64,000 nucleotides of DNA from Terasakiella sp033100395. GTDB taxonomy: Bacteria > Pseudomonadota > Alphaproteobacteria > Rhodospirillales > Terasakiellaceae. The notes beneath the pieces were generated by a model. The model was not told where the DNA came from and did not search any database. It was given only the letters and a program-made list of their open reading frames with translations. Numbering within the stretch: position 1 is the stretch's first letter; each line of letters opens with the position of its first letter. This document shows positions 51,060-59,383 of the stretch, one piece after another. The position numbers and the translations under genes were made by a program. Location: assembly GCF_033100395.1 (NCBI RefSeq), contig NZ_JAWLVJ010000008.1:1-64000 (forward strand), in the 5' to 3' direction.

Positions 51060-52235
51060 ATGAAGACAGAAACAAACATATCGGCTGACCCGAATGCAGA
51101 AGACTTTCCCACCGAGCGTGTGATCCTTGGGAAAGACAAACCTTTGCGCCTGGATTGTGGGGCGGAACTGGCGAATTTTCCGCTGGCATATCAGACCTAT
51201 GGCACGTTAAACGATGATAAAACCAACGCGATTTTGGTGACCCATGCGTTGACCGGGGATCAGTTTGCTGCTGGTACCAATCCAGTGACCGGAAAGCCCG
51301 GCTGGTGGACGACGATGATTGGTCCGGGAAAGCCCATCGATACGGATCGTTATTTTATTATTTGCACCAATGTATTGGGCGGCTGTATGGGTACCATCGG
51401 TCCTGCCTCCATCAATCCTGAAACAGGCAAAGCCTGGGGCGTGGATTTTCCGGTGATTACCATCGGTGATATGGTGCGCGCGCAGGCTTTGCTGTTGGAT
51501 GAAATTGGCATTGAGACGTTATTCAGTGTCATCGGCGGGTCTATGGGTGGTATGCAGGCTCTGGAATGGGCAGCTGCTTATCCGGATCGTGTTTTTTCCT
51601 GTGTGCCGATTGCGACCGCTGCCCAGCATAGTGCGCAAAACATTGCGTTTTACGAAGTTGGGCGTCAGGCCATCATGGCAGACCCGGACTGGTGCGCGGG
51701 TAAATACCTGGAAGAAGGCAAGAAACCGCGCGCTGGTGTGGCTGTGGCCCGTATGGCGGCGCACATTACGTATATGTCTGAAGCCGCGCTGACCCAGAAG
51801 TTTGGTCGCCGTCTTCAGGATCGTGAAAATGTCACCTTTGGCTTTGAAGCGGATTTTCAGATCGAGAGTTATTTGCGTCATCAGGGCAGCACCTTTGTGG
51901 AACGGTTTGATGCGAATTCGTACCTCTATGTGACGCGGGCTATGGATTACTTTGATCTCGCGACCTCACATGGCAATGGCAAGCTGGCTGAAGCGTTCAA
52001 GGATACGGAAATTCGTTTCTGCGTGGTTTCTTTTTCATCAGACTGGCACTATCTGCCCGAAGAAAGCCGGGTAATTGTGCGCGGGCTTACAGGGGCAGCT
52101 GCCAACGTATCATATGTGGATGTGGTGTCTGATAAAGGGCATGACGCTTTCTTGTTGGAAGAACCGGAATTCACCAAAGTTCTGAATGGTTTTCTGGAAG
52201 GGGCCGCGCGCAGAAGAGGGCTTGAGCATGAATAA
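51060..52235 (+). CDS. metX: homoserine O-acetyltransferase
   Basis: Acetylates homoserine at the start of methionine synthesis. The 391-residue alpha/beta hydrolase has the nucleophile in GGSMGGMQALEW, the Asp/His of the triad in VDVVSDKGHDAFLLE, and the family markers THALTGDQFAAG and GGCMGTIGPASINPETGKAWG. Some enzymes of this family use succinyl-CoA, which residues here cannot decide. The last eight bases overlap metW, the usual metXW pairing. No SAM-II riboswitch was recognised upstream. Confidence 0.96.
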   Translation: MKTETNISADPNAEDFPTERVILGKDKPLRLDCGAELANFPLAYQTYGTLNDDKTNAILVTHALTGDQFAAGTNPVTGKPGWWTTMIGPGKPIDTDRYFIICTNVLGGCMGTIGPASINPETGKAWGVDFPVITIGDMVRAQALLLDEIGIETLFSVIGGSMGGMQALEWAAAYPDRVFSCVPIATAAQHSAQNIAFYEVGRQAIMADPDWCAGKYLEEGKKPRAGVAVARMAAHITYMSEAALTQKFGRRLQDRENVTFGFEADFQIESYLRHQGSTFVERFDANSYLYVTRAMDYFDLATSHGNGKLAEAFKDTEIRFCVVSFSSDWHYLPEESRVIVRGLTGAAANVSYVDVVSDKGHDAFLLEEPEFTKVLNGFLEGAARRRGLEHE

Positions 52236-52848
52236 GAATATCAAGTCGATCCGTGTGGACTTACAGGTCATTGCTGATCTGATCGAACCGGGATCACGCG
52301 TGCTGGATGTTGGCTGTGCGGATGGCCAGCTGCTGGATTATCTGGTGAAAGAAAAGAATTGCCAGGGGCGGGGGTTGGAAATCAGCCCGGAAGGCGTGAA
52401 CGAATGTGTGGCAAAAGGCCTGTCTGTGGTGCAGGGTGATGCAGAAGAAGATTTGGGTTATTACCCGGACAATGCATTTGATTTTGTGATCTTAAGCCAG
52501 ACCCTGCAGGCAACCCACCATCCGGACCAGATCGTTCAGGACCTGTTGCGTTTGGGTAAACATGCGATTGTGTCGTTCCCAAATTTCGGGCATTGGCGGG
52601 TGCGCAGTTATCTATTTTTTAATGGCCGCATGCCAGTCAATAAAACGTTGCCTTATCAATGGTATAATTCACCAAACATGCATTTCTGCACCATCAAGGA
52701 TTTTATCGTGATGTGTGATGAAATGGGGGTGACCATTGAACGGTCCATCGCGTTGGATGCGGCAGGGCAGGCCCACCGTGTACGCACCAATCTGTTCTTT
52801 GCCAACTTGTTGGGTGAACAAGCCGTTTTCCTATTGCGAAAGAACTAA
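52228..52848 (+). CDS. metW: methionine biosynthesis protein MetW
   Basis: A 206-residue class I methyltransferase-fold protein with the SAM motif RVLDVGCADGQLLDYLV and DFVILSQTLQATHHPDQIV. In many Proteobacteria MetW is needed for MetX activity. ATG 52228 is chosen because it gives the normal N-terminus (MNKNIKSIRVDLQVIADLI) and overlaps the end of metX. The stop codon overlaps by 4 bases the end of the convergent binding-protein gene. Confidence 0.95.
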   Translation: MNKNIKSIRVDLQVIADLIEPGSRVLDVGCADGQLLDYLVKEKNCQGRGLEISPEGVNECVAKGLSVVQGDAEEDLGYYPDNAFDFVILSQTLQATHHPDQIVQDLLRLGKHAIVSFPNFGHWRVRSYLFFNGRMPVNKTLPYQWYNSPNMHFCTIKDFIVMCDEMGVTIERSIALDAAGQAHRVRTNLFFANLLGEQAVFLLRKN

Positions 52849-53612
52849 GGTGCTGGCATGGCGAAAGAGCTTGTGAAGTAAGCTTGATCTGTCAGGCCAT
52901 AGTGATACAGCACATCCTTTTTGATTTTCTCATAGGTACCGCTTGCTTTAATATCGCGAAAAGCTTGGGCTAAGGGTTCAATCAGGTGAGCCTTGGATTT
53001 GTGCAGATAGACGTACATTTTCTTGACGGCAAAAGGTGGGCTGACGGGATAGACTTGCACACCAGCTTGTTTTGCGATGTAGGTACCCTTATCCAGCGTA
53101 TGCATGGCGATGTCGATCCGTTTGCTGGCAACCATTTTAAACAGGTCTTCGCCTTTGCCACCTGAATGATGTTCTGCATCTTCCCCAAAGGTATTGGCAT
53201 AGATAGCCCAGCCGCGAGGGTAGTGGATTTTCATTGCCCCGGTGTTCAACCAGTCTTCAATATGCATGTCAGGTTTAGCGGCAAATCCGACAAAGCGGTC
53301 AATCAGCATGACTTCGGGGACGCGGATCAGATTGGGATAGTATTTCTCCAGCCCCTCAATGCGGTGCAGTTCTCCATGGGTTTGGCCTGAATTGGATGAC
53401 ACCAGACTGCGTTTGGCGGGCTGATGGCGAAACATGATTTTTATTCCAATACGCCGTCCGGCTTCCGTCACGATGTTTTTAAGATAGCCCGGCTCGTTAT
53501 CCGCCCCGGAGACGGGCGGAATGGCAGGGGTGGAAATGATTATGGTTTCTGCCAACACAGGCGTTGCACAGCCGATCAGCAGCCCAAATAGTACAGCTGA
53601 TGTCTTGAACAT
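52845..53612 (-). CDS. periplasmic substrate-binding protein, family 3 type, orphan
   Basis: 255 residues with a signal peptide (MFKTSAVLFGLLIGCATPVLAE) and a bilobed SBP_bac_3-like fold: ISTPAIPPVSGADNEPGYLKNIVTEAGRRIGI, then LARVG-type hinge regions and FRDIKASGTYEKIKKDVLYHYG near the end. No ABC permease or ATPase gene is adjacent. Such orphans may be sensors or scavengers with a transporter elsewhere. The ligand is unknown. Confidence 0.85.
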   Translation of the reverse strand: MFKTSAVLFGLLIGCATPVLAETIIISTPAIPPVSGADNEPGYLKNIVTEAGRRIGIKIMFRHQPAKRSLVSSNSGQTHGELHRIEGLEKYYPNLIRVPEVMLIDRFVGFAAKPDMHIEDWLNTGAMKIHYPRGWAIYANTFGEDAEHHSGGKGEDLFKMVASKRIDIAMHTLDKGTYIAKQAGVQVYPVSPPFAVKKMYVYLHKSKAHLIEPLAQAFRDIKASGTYEKIKKDVLYHYGLTDQAYFTSSFAMPAP

Positions 53613-53667
53613 GTTTTATTCTCCCCAAATCTACCCACAGTTATGATAGAGCATTTGGGGCTTTTCG

Positions 53668-54429
53668 TCATTTCTTATTGAGAATTTTTTGATTGTGATG
53701 GCTGGTCCAGCTTTGTCTGCTGGGCAGGGCCACGATGGGGCGACGTCGGGCACGCGCGGGCGTTCCAGTATTGGCAGCATAAATCTGCTTGGTGGCTTCG
53801 ATCAGGCAAACTCCTGCAAATCCGGGGAAAAATCGCCGTCCAATATTTTCCCAGGCAGGCGCAGATCCTAAAATCATGCGGGATTTTGATGGTGGTACAA
53901 AAAGCGCGTGATCAGATCGTAAGGGGGTGAACATATTGTCACGCAGCAGGTTATTTAGCTGTCGTGGTGAATAGGGCCGACCAAAACCAAAAGGCGTGCG
54001 CTCCATGCGTGCCCAGACACCGCGACGATTGGGCACAACGATCAGAACTTTGCCGCTGCCGTTTAAGACCCGCCAGGCTTCGCGCAAGAGGCTGCGCAGT
54101 TGTTCAGTGCATTCCACCGCATGAACGATCAGGACCCGGTCCACACTGACATCATCTAAAGGCAGGTCGGCTTCATCCACCAGGGTGGTAAGCGATCGGT
54201 TTTCATTGGGCCAGTGCAGCACGCCTTGCGAAGATGGCATGAAAGCAAGGGTGCGTTCTGCATCACTTCTGAACAGCCCCAGATAAGGCGTGGTATAGCC
54301 AAGCCCCAGAATTTTCATGTCTTTACAGTCCGGCCAGAGCGCACGGATACGGCGTCGGATCATCCGGCGCGCAACCCCGCCCAAAGGGGAGCTGTAAAAG
54401 TCTCTCAAATCGACAACATCCATCCACAT
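53668..54429 (-). CDS. class I SAM-dependent methyltransferase
   Basis: 253 residues with a methyltransferase_11-like core, somewhat degenerate at motif I (ILGLGYTTPYLGLF), then SVDRVLIVHAVECTEQLRSLLREAWRVLNGSGKVLIVVPNRRGVWAR. The gene lies divergent from gloB, an association common in alphaproteobacteria. The substrate is unknown. ATG 54423 is an alternative start. Confidence 0.85.
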   Translation of the reverse strand: MWMDVVDLRDFYSSPLGGVARRMIRRRIRALWPDCKDMKILGLGYTTPYLGLFRSDAERTLAFMPSSQGVLHWPNENRSLTTLVDEADLPLDDVSVDRVLIVHAVECTEQLRSLLREAWRVLNGSGKVLIVVPNRRGVWARMERTPFGFGRPYSPRQLNNLLRDNMFTPLRSDHALFVPPSKSRMILGSAPAWENIGRRFFPGFAGVCLIEATKQIYAANTGTPARARRRPIVALPSRQSWTSHHNQKILNKK

Positions 54430-54519
54430 ATGACGAGTTTAGCCTTGTTAATTAACGATGTCAGTTCCTGATTTTACTGTTATAGTCGTTAAAAATTGGT
54501 GTTTTTTCAGGGAAGTAAC

Positions 54520-55290
54520 ATGGCTGCCTTACAAATTGAACAAGTCCCCGTCCTGTCAGACAACTATGTCTATCTTATTTATGATCCTGACACGAAGGCT
54601 TGCGCCTGTGTGGACCCGGCAGTCTCTGCCCCCATTAAATCCCGGTTGGATGAGCTGGGCTGGCGACTGACCCATATTTTCAATACCCATCATCATCATG
54701 ATCATATCGGTGGCAATTTGCAGCTGAAGCAGGCTTATGAATGTGAAATCGTGGGTGCCGCCATTGATGCCAACCGGATTGACGGGATTGATACTGAAGT
54801 GCGCGAAGGTGAGATGTTCCAGTTCGGATCAAAACACTGTCGCATCTTTGAAGTCCCGGGCCATACCAGCGGTCATATCGCTTACTGGTTTGAAGAGGAT
54901 GAAGCGCTTTTCTGTGGGGATACATTGTTTGCGCTGGGTTGTGGGCGTTTGTTTGAAGGCACGGCTGCCCAGATGTGGCACAGTTTAAGTAAATTCAGAA
55001 GCCTGCCCGATGACACCCGTGTCTATTGCGCCCATGAATATACCGAAGCCAACGCCGAATTTGCCATCACGGTTGATCCGGAAAATGCTGCGCTGATCAG
55101 TCGTCAGGAAAAGATTAAAGAGATGCGCGCCGAAGGTCTGCCAACCGTGCCCTCCACCATCGGGCTTGAAAAACATACCAATCCGTTTTTACGTGCAGAG
55201 GAAACATCCGTCCAAAAGGCCGTTTCGCTGATTGGCAAGGATGCCGTTGACGTATTTGCAGAAGTGCGCCGCCGAAAAGACAACTTCTAA
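54520..55290 (+). CDS. gloB: hydroxyacylglutathione hydrolase (glyoxalase II)
   Basis: Hydrolyses S-lactoylglutathione to lactate and glutathione, finishing methylglyoxal detoxification. The 256-residue metallo-beta-lactamase-fold enzyme shows THHHHDHIGGN, VPGHTSGHI, the GDTLFALGCGR bridging Asp, and the CAHEYTEANA histidine, all metal ligands of this family. ATG 54520 is preferred because AGGGAAG stands 5 bases upstream. It starts a run of co-directional genes that includes a GST and a cupin. Confidence 0.97.
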   Translation: MAALQIEQVPVLSDNYVYLIYDPDTKACACVDPAVSAPIKSRLDELGWRLTHIFNTHHHHDHIGGNLQLKQAYECEIVGAAIDANRIDGIDTEVREGEMFQFGSKHCRIFEVPGHTSGHIAYWFEEDEALFCGDTLFALGCGRLFEGTAAQMWHSLSKFRSLPDDTRVYCAHEYTEANAEFAITVDPENAALISRQEKIKEMRAEGLPTVPSTIGLEKHTNPFLRAEETSVQKAVSLIGKDAVDVFAEVRRRKDNF

Positions 55291-55311
55291 CGCAATGAAA
55301 GGATCAGAATA

Positions 55312-55917
55312 ATGAAATTATGCTATTCCCCGACTTCCCCTTATGTCCGTAAAGTTATGGTCAGTGCCCATGAATTGGGTTTGATCGATCGGATTGAACT
55401 GGTCGCAACAAACGTGTGGGACCCTGAAACTGATATCGGCCTGACCAATCCGTTGGGCAAGGTGCCTGCGTTGACATTGGATGACGGGCATGTGGTTTAT
55501 GACTCTCCGGTTATCTGTGAATATCTGGATGAACTGGTACCTAGTGTTGTCTTGTTCCCGGCGCCTGGCAAAGCGCGTTGGAAAGCGTTGCATTTTCAGG
55601 CCTTGGGCGATGGCATTACGGATGCGGGGATTTTGCGCTTACTTGAAGGACGTCGTGATTCAGCTGAACAATCAGCCAAATGGATTGCGCGTCAGACAAC
55701 GGTGATGAACCGGGGGCTGGATGCACTGGAAAAAGAAATTGATGAGCTTTCTGGCGGGCCGTTGACCATTGGTCAAATCTCGGTTGCCTGTTCGCTCGAC
55801 TGGATTTTATTTCGTAAATTGGAAGACGATTTGTTTGCAGGACGTCCACGTCTGAAAGCCTGGTTTGAAGCTTTTGCTGAACGTCCTTCAATGAAAGTGA
55901 CAGAACCAAAAGAATGA
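55312..55917 (+). CDS. glutathione S-transferase family protein
   Basis: 201 residues: a thioredoxin-like domain starting MKLCYSPTSPYVRKVMVSAHELGL (the Ser of SPYVRK is the likely glutathione-activating residue) with VPALTLDDGHVVYDSPVICEYLDEL, and a helical C-terminal domain. It follows gloB by 21 bases, which fits glutathione-dependent detoxification. It overlaps the cupin gene by 4 bases. Confidence 0.92.
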   Translation: MKLCYSPTSPYVRKVMVSAHELGLIDRIELVATNVWDPETDIGLTNPLGKVPALTLDDGHVVYDSPVICEYLDELVPSVVLFPAPGKARWKALHFQALGDGITDAGILRLLEGRRDSAEQSAKWIARQTTVMNRGLDALEKEIDELSGGPLTIGQISVACSLDWILFRKLEDDLFAGRPRLKAWFEAFAERPSMKVTEPKE

Positions 55918-56333
55918 CAACTGCTGATGAATTGATCGAAACCCTTGGCCTGCAACCGCATCCGGAAGGGGGCTATTATAAAGAAACCTTCCGCGATGAA
56001 GATGGGGCTGGTCGTGGGTCCTGTACAGCGATTTATTATCTGCTGAAAGAAGGTGAAAAATCCCACTGGCATCGCGTGGATGCGGTGGAGATGTGGCACT
56101 GGTATGCCGGCGCTCCGTTGGAGCTTTTTATCAGCCTAGATGAAAAAAAGCTCGACACTGTCCTTTTGGGTAACGATATCCAAAAAGGACAACGTCCCCA
56201 AGGCGTTGTCCCTAAAGATGCCTGGCAGGCGGCTAAATCCTGCGGGGCGTGGACTTTGGTGGGCTGCACGGTTTCGCCTGCCTTTCAGTTTGAAGGATTT
56301 GAAATGGCCGAACCTGGGTGGGAGCCAAAGTAA
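55914..56333 (+). CDS. cupin_5 (DUF985) family protein
   Basis: 139 residues of the cupin_5 family, with LGLQPHPEGGYYKETFRDE at the N-terminus, SHWHRVDAVEMWHWYAGAPL as the metal-site strand (two His and Glu visible), and GCTVSPAFQFEGFEMAEPGW at the end. The function of the family is uncertain. It overlaps the GST by 4 bases and ends in TAATG shared with the next gene. Confidence 0.9.
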   Translation: MTTADELIETLGLQPHPEGGYYKETFRDEDGAGRGSCTAIYYLLKEGEKSHWHRVDAVEMWHWYAGAPLELFISLDEKKLDTVLLGNDIQKGQRPQGVVPKDAWQAAKSCGAWTLVGCTVSPAFQFEGFEMAEPGWEPK

Positions 56334-56572
56334 TGTTACGACCGGGCATCACAAGAGAAAGGCTGGCTGGGCTGTGTTTGCTCGGTATTCTTTTGTTCAG
56401 CCCGGGGTTGATCGCGATTTTTGATCGCGGGGCGGATGCGACCCTTTTGGGTGTGCCTGTTTTGTTACTTTATCTGTTTGGTGTCTGGGTTGCTTTGATT
56501 TTTATAGCGGCTGTTTTGGTGGTCCGACGACAGATGGATGCGCCGGAACCTGTTGATCTGGAGGAAGATTAA
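56333..56572 (+). CDS. small membrane protein preceding the symporter-kinase (DUF3311-like)
   Basis: 79 residues with two membrane helices (LAGLCLLGILLFSPGLIAIF and TLLGVPVLLLYLFGVWVALIFIAAVLVV) and an acidic tail. Small two-helix proteins of this type commonly precede SLC5-type transporters or symporter-fused kinases, so a subunit role in the following kinase is plausible. It starts in the cupin stop (TAATG) and ends 5 bases before the kinase gene. Confidence 0.8.
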   Translation: MLRPGITRERLAGLCLLGILLFSPGLIAIFDRGADATLLGVPVLLLYLFGVWVALIFIAAVLVVRRQMDAPEPVDLEED

Positions 56573-56577
56573 CAGTC

Positions 56578-59295
56578 ATGCTCAGTAATATTACCATCTT
56601 TGTCGCCTCTGCGGCCTATCTCGGCCTTTTGTTTGCCATTGCCTATTGGGGGGATCGCAGGGCCGAACAGGGTCGAAGCCTTCTCAAAAATCCAACCATC
56701 TACGCTTTATCTATTGCGGTTTATTGTACGTCCTGGACTTTTTACGGCAGTGTGGGGCGTGCGGCCTCCACCGGGGTCGGGTTTTTGCCGATTTATCTCG
56801 GGCCGACGCTGACATTCCTGTTGGGCTGGTTTGTGATCGGTAAGATTATGCGGATCAGCCGCAAGCATCGCATTACCTCTATTGCCGATTTTGTTTCTTC
56901 GCGCTACGGGAAAAGCCACGTTTTGGGTGGGCTGGTGACGGTTATCGCGGTGGTCGGGATCATGCCCTATATCTCGTTGCAGCTGAAAGCCGTTTGGTCG
57001 AGTTATAATGTGTTGGTTGGAACATCTCAGGTCACGCCGGACGGTTTGTGGGATGACAAGGCGTTGTATGTCGCTTTGCTCATGGCGGCCTTTACCATTG
57101 TGTTTGGTACTCGTCATATCGATGTGACGGAGCAGCATGAAGGCATGGTGACCGCCATTGCCTTTGAATCGGTGATCAAGCTTCTGGCCTTTATGGCGGT
57201 GGGTTTTTTTGTCAGTTATGGCATGTTTGACGGGGTGTCTGACATCTATTCCCGTGCCGCTGCCAATGAAGATTTAGCTAGCCTTCTAACCATGAGCAAT
57301 GCTGAAGGTAACTGGATTACCTTGGGTATCCTCGCCATGGTGGTTGCAATCTTTCTGCCGCGCCAGTTTCAGGTGATCGTGGTTGAAAATAATGATGAAC
57401 GTCATCTCAATTATGCCATCTGGATGTTCCCGCTCTATCTGTTGTTGATCAACCTGTTTGTGCTGCCGATTGCCTTGGGCGGTCTGCTTTATTTTACCGA
57501 TGGCGGGGTGGATGCGGATACGTTCGTTCTGGCTTTACCGCTGGCAGAAGGAAATCCCTGGCTTGCTCTGTTCGTCTTTATCGGCGGGTTGTCTGCGGCC
57601 ACAGGCATGGTGATTGTGGCGGCGATTGCGCTTTCGACCATGATCTGTAACGACCTGGTGATGCCGATCCTGCTGCGTTATTTCAAGGAACGTCTGGAAA
57701 AACGCCGGGATATGAGCATGCTGTTGTTGCTCATCCGGCGTATGGCAATTGTGATGATCCTGATGATGGGGTTTCTTTATTATCGCCTGATCGGGGAATC
57801 TTATGCACTGGTGACCATCGGTCTCGTTTCCTTTGCTGCGGCTGCCCAGTTTGCGCCTGTGATCCTGGGTGGGATTTACTGGAAAGGGGGCACTCAACGC
57901 GGGGCCATCGCCGGGTTGCTGGCAGGCTTTATGGTTTGGGGTTACACGCTGGTTCTGCCCTCCTTCGCCTTATCCGGCTGGCTGCCGATTTCCTTTGTAG
58001 AAAATGGCCCGCTGGGCATCGCGCTTTTAAAACCCTATGCGCTTTTTGGGATGATAGAATCAGACACGATCACCCATTCCATGTTCTGGTCCATGATCGC
58101 CAATATTGGTATGTATATTCTGGTTTCCCTGTTTGATCGACCCAGTGCTATTGAACGTATTCAGGCTACCCTGTTTGTGGAAGTGGATCGACAGAATGCG
58201 CTGAACCAATCCGCAGGCTTTTGGGGTGCACAGGTTCGGGTCAAGGAACTGCGTGATCTGACGGCACGTTACATCGGGGTGAATGCCACGCTGACGGCTT
58301 TTAGTGAACATGCGATCCGGCGAGAGATCGATACGGAGCATTGGGTGATGGCGGAACCTTATACAGTGCGTTTTTGTGAACGTTTACTGGCAGGTGCTAT
58401 CGGGTCAGCCTCTGCCCGTGTGCTGGTGGCGTCTGTGGTAAAAGGTAAAGGGGCCAGTCTGGATGAAATGCTGGAAATCCTGGATGAAGCGTCTCACGTC
58501 ATTGAATATTCCCATCAGTTGGAACAGAAATCCAATGCGCTGGAAGCAGCAACGGCGGAACTGAAACAGGCAAATGCTCGGTTGCGTCAGCTGGACCGTT
58601 TGAAGGATGAATTTTTATCACATGTGGCGCACGAACTGCGCACGCCACTGACCTCCATTCGTGGCTTTACTGAAATTCTGCATGCCAATCCGGATTTACA
58701 GTTTGACCAACGCCAGCAGTTCTTAGGCGTGATGGTTGAAGAATGTGAACGCCTGACCCGTCTGATCAATCAGGTGCTGGACCTTGCACGTATTGAATCC
58801 GGTCGGGAGACCTGGGACATTGGCGAAGTGGAAATGCGCGAGGTTATCCAGCATGGCGTTGAAACGCTGGAAAAAGAATGTGAGAAAGATAATGTCAAAC
58901 TACAGGTGGACGTGCCGAAATATCTCTCCCTTGTGATGGGAGATAAAGACAAGCTGACGCAGGTGATCATCAATCTGGTTTCCAATGCCCAGAAAATCTA
59001 CAAGGGTGAAGGCGGCGAAGTTCATATCGGACTGACAGATATGGGCGATCATGTGCGCGTCAGTGTGAAAGATTTTGGCCCTGGCCTGCATGAAGATGAA
59101 CTGGAACTGGTGTTTGAAAAATTCTATCAGGCCAAACAGATCGGCACAGGCAACCCGACAGGTTCTGGCCTTGGTCTTGCCATCTGTCAGCGCATCATTG
59201 CGCATCTGGGCGGCAAAATCTGGGTGGAAAGCACCTTTGGCGAAGGTGCAACCTTTTATTTTACCGTGCCGTTAAGTGATCGCGCGCAGACGTAG
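56578..59295 (+). CDS. sensor histidine kinase with SLC5-type symporter domain (CbrA-like)
   Basis: A 905-residue membrane kinase. Residues 1-510 form a sodium:solute symporter-like domain of about 13 helices (IAYWGDRRAEQGRS, RRLGPTLTF-like segment, FLPRQFQVIVVENND). A short linker and a coiled coil (about 650-675) lead to a HisKA domain with H685 in HELRTP, then an HATPase_c domain (NLVSNAQKIYKGEGG, DFGPGL, GSGLGLAICQRI). No receiver domain is attached, and no response regulator gene is adjacent. CbrA in Pseudomonas has this design and senses nutritional state. The ligand here is unknown. Confidence 0.93.
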   Translation: MLSNITIFVASAAYLGLLFAIAYWGDRRAEQGRSLLKNPTIYALSIAVYCTSWTFYGSVGRAASTGVGFLPIYLGPTLTFLLGWFVIGKIMRISRKHRITSIADFVSSRYGKSHVLGGLVTVIAVVGIMPYISLQLKAVWSSYNVLVGTSQVTPDGLWDDKALYVALLMAAFTIVFGTRHIDVTEQHEGMVTAIAFESVIKLLAFMAVGFFVSYGMFDGVSDIYSRAAANEDLASLLTMSNAEGNWITLGILAMVVAIFLPRQFQVIVVENNDERHLNYAIWMFPLYLLLINLFVLPIALGGLLYFTDGGVDADTFVLALPLAEGNPWLALFVFIGGLSAATGMVIVAAIALSTMICNDLVMPILLRYFKERLEKRRDMSMLLLLIRRMAIVMILMMGFLYYRLIGESYALVTIGLVSFAAAAQFAPVILGGIYWKGGTQRGAIAGLLAGFMVWGYTLVLPSFALSGWLPISFVENGPLGIALLKPYALFGMIESDTITHSMFWSMIANIGMYILVSLFDRPSAIERIQATLFVEVDRQNALNQSAGFWGAQVRVKELRDLTARYIGVNATLTAFSEHAIRREIDTEHWVMAEPYTVRFCERLLAGAIGSASARVLVASVVKGKGASLDEMLEILDEASHVIEYSHQLEQKSNALEAATAELKQANARLRQLDRLKDEFLSHVAHELRTPLTSIRGFTEILHANPDLQFDQRQQFLGVMVEECERLTRLINQVLDLARIESGRETWDIGEVEMREVIQHGVETLEKECEKDNVKLQVDVPKYLSLVMGDKDKLTQVIINLVSNAQKIYKGEGGEVHIGLTDMGDHVRVSVKDFGPGLHEDELELVFEKFYQAKQIGTGNPTGSGLGLAICQRIIAHLGGKIWVESTFGEGATFYFTVPLSDRAQT

Positions 59296-59297
59296 AT

Positions 59298-59371
59298 ATC
59301 TCGTCATTCCTGCGAAGGCAGGAATCTGTTTTCAGCGCTGGTGAGACCCCTGCCTTTGCAGGGGTGACGGG
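59298..59371. repeat. Y-shaped REP-like palindromic element
   Basis: Outer arms CTCGTCA and TGACGGGAG enclose two perfect hairpins, ATTCCTGC-GAAG-GCAGGAAT and ACCCCTGC-CTTT-GCAGGGGT. It lies between the convergent kinase and reductase genes. It is the same class of element as 30781-30879. Confidence 0.75.
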
Positions 59372-59383
59372 AGTACAGAGCAA

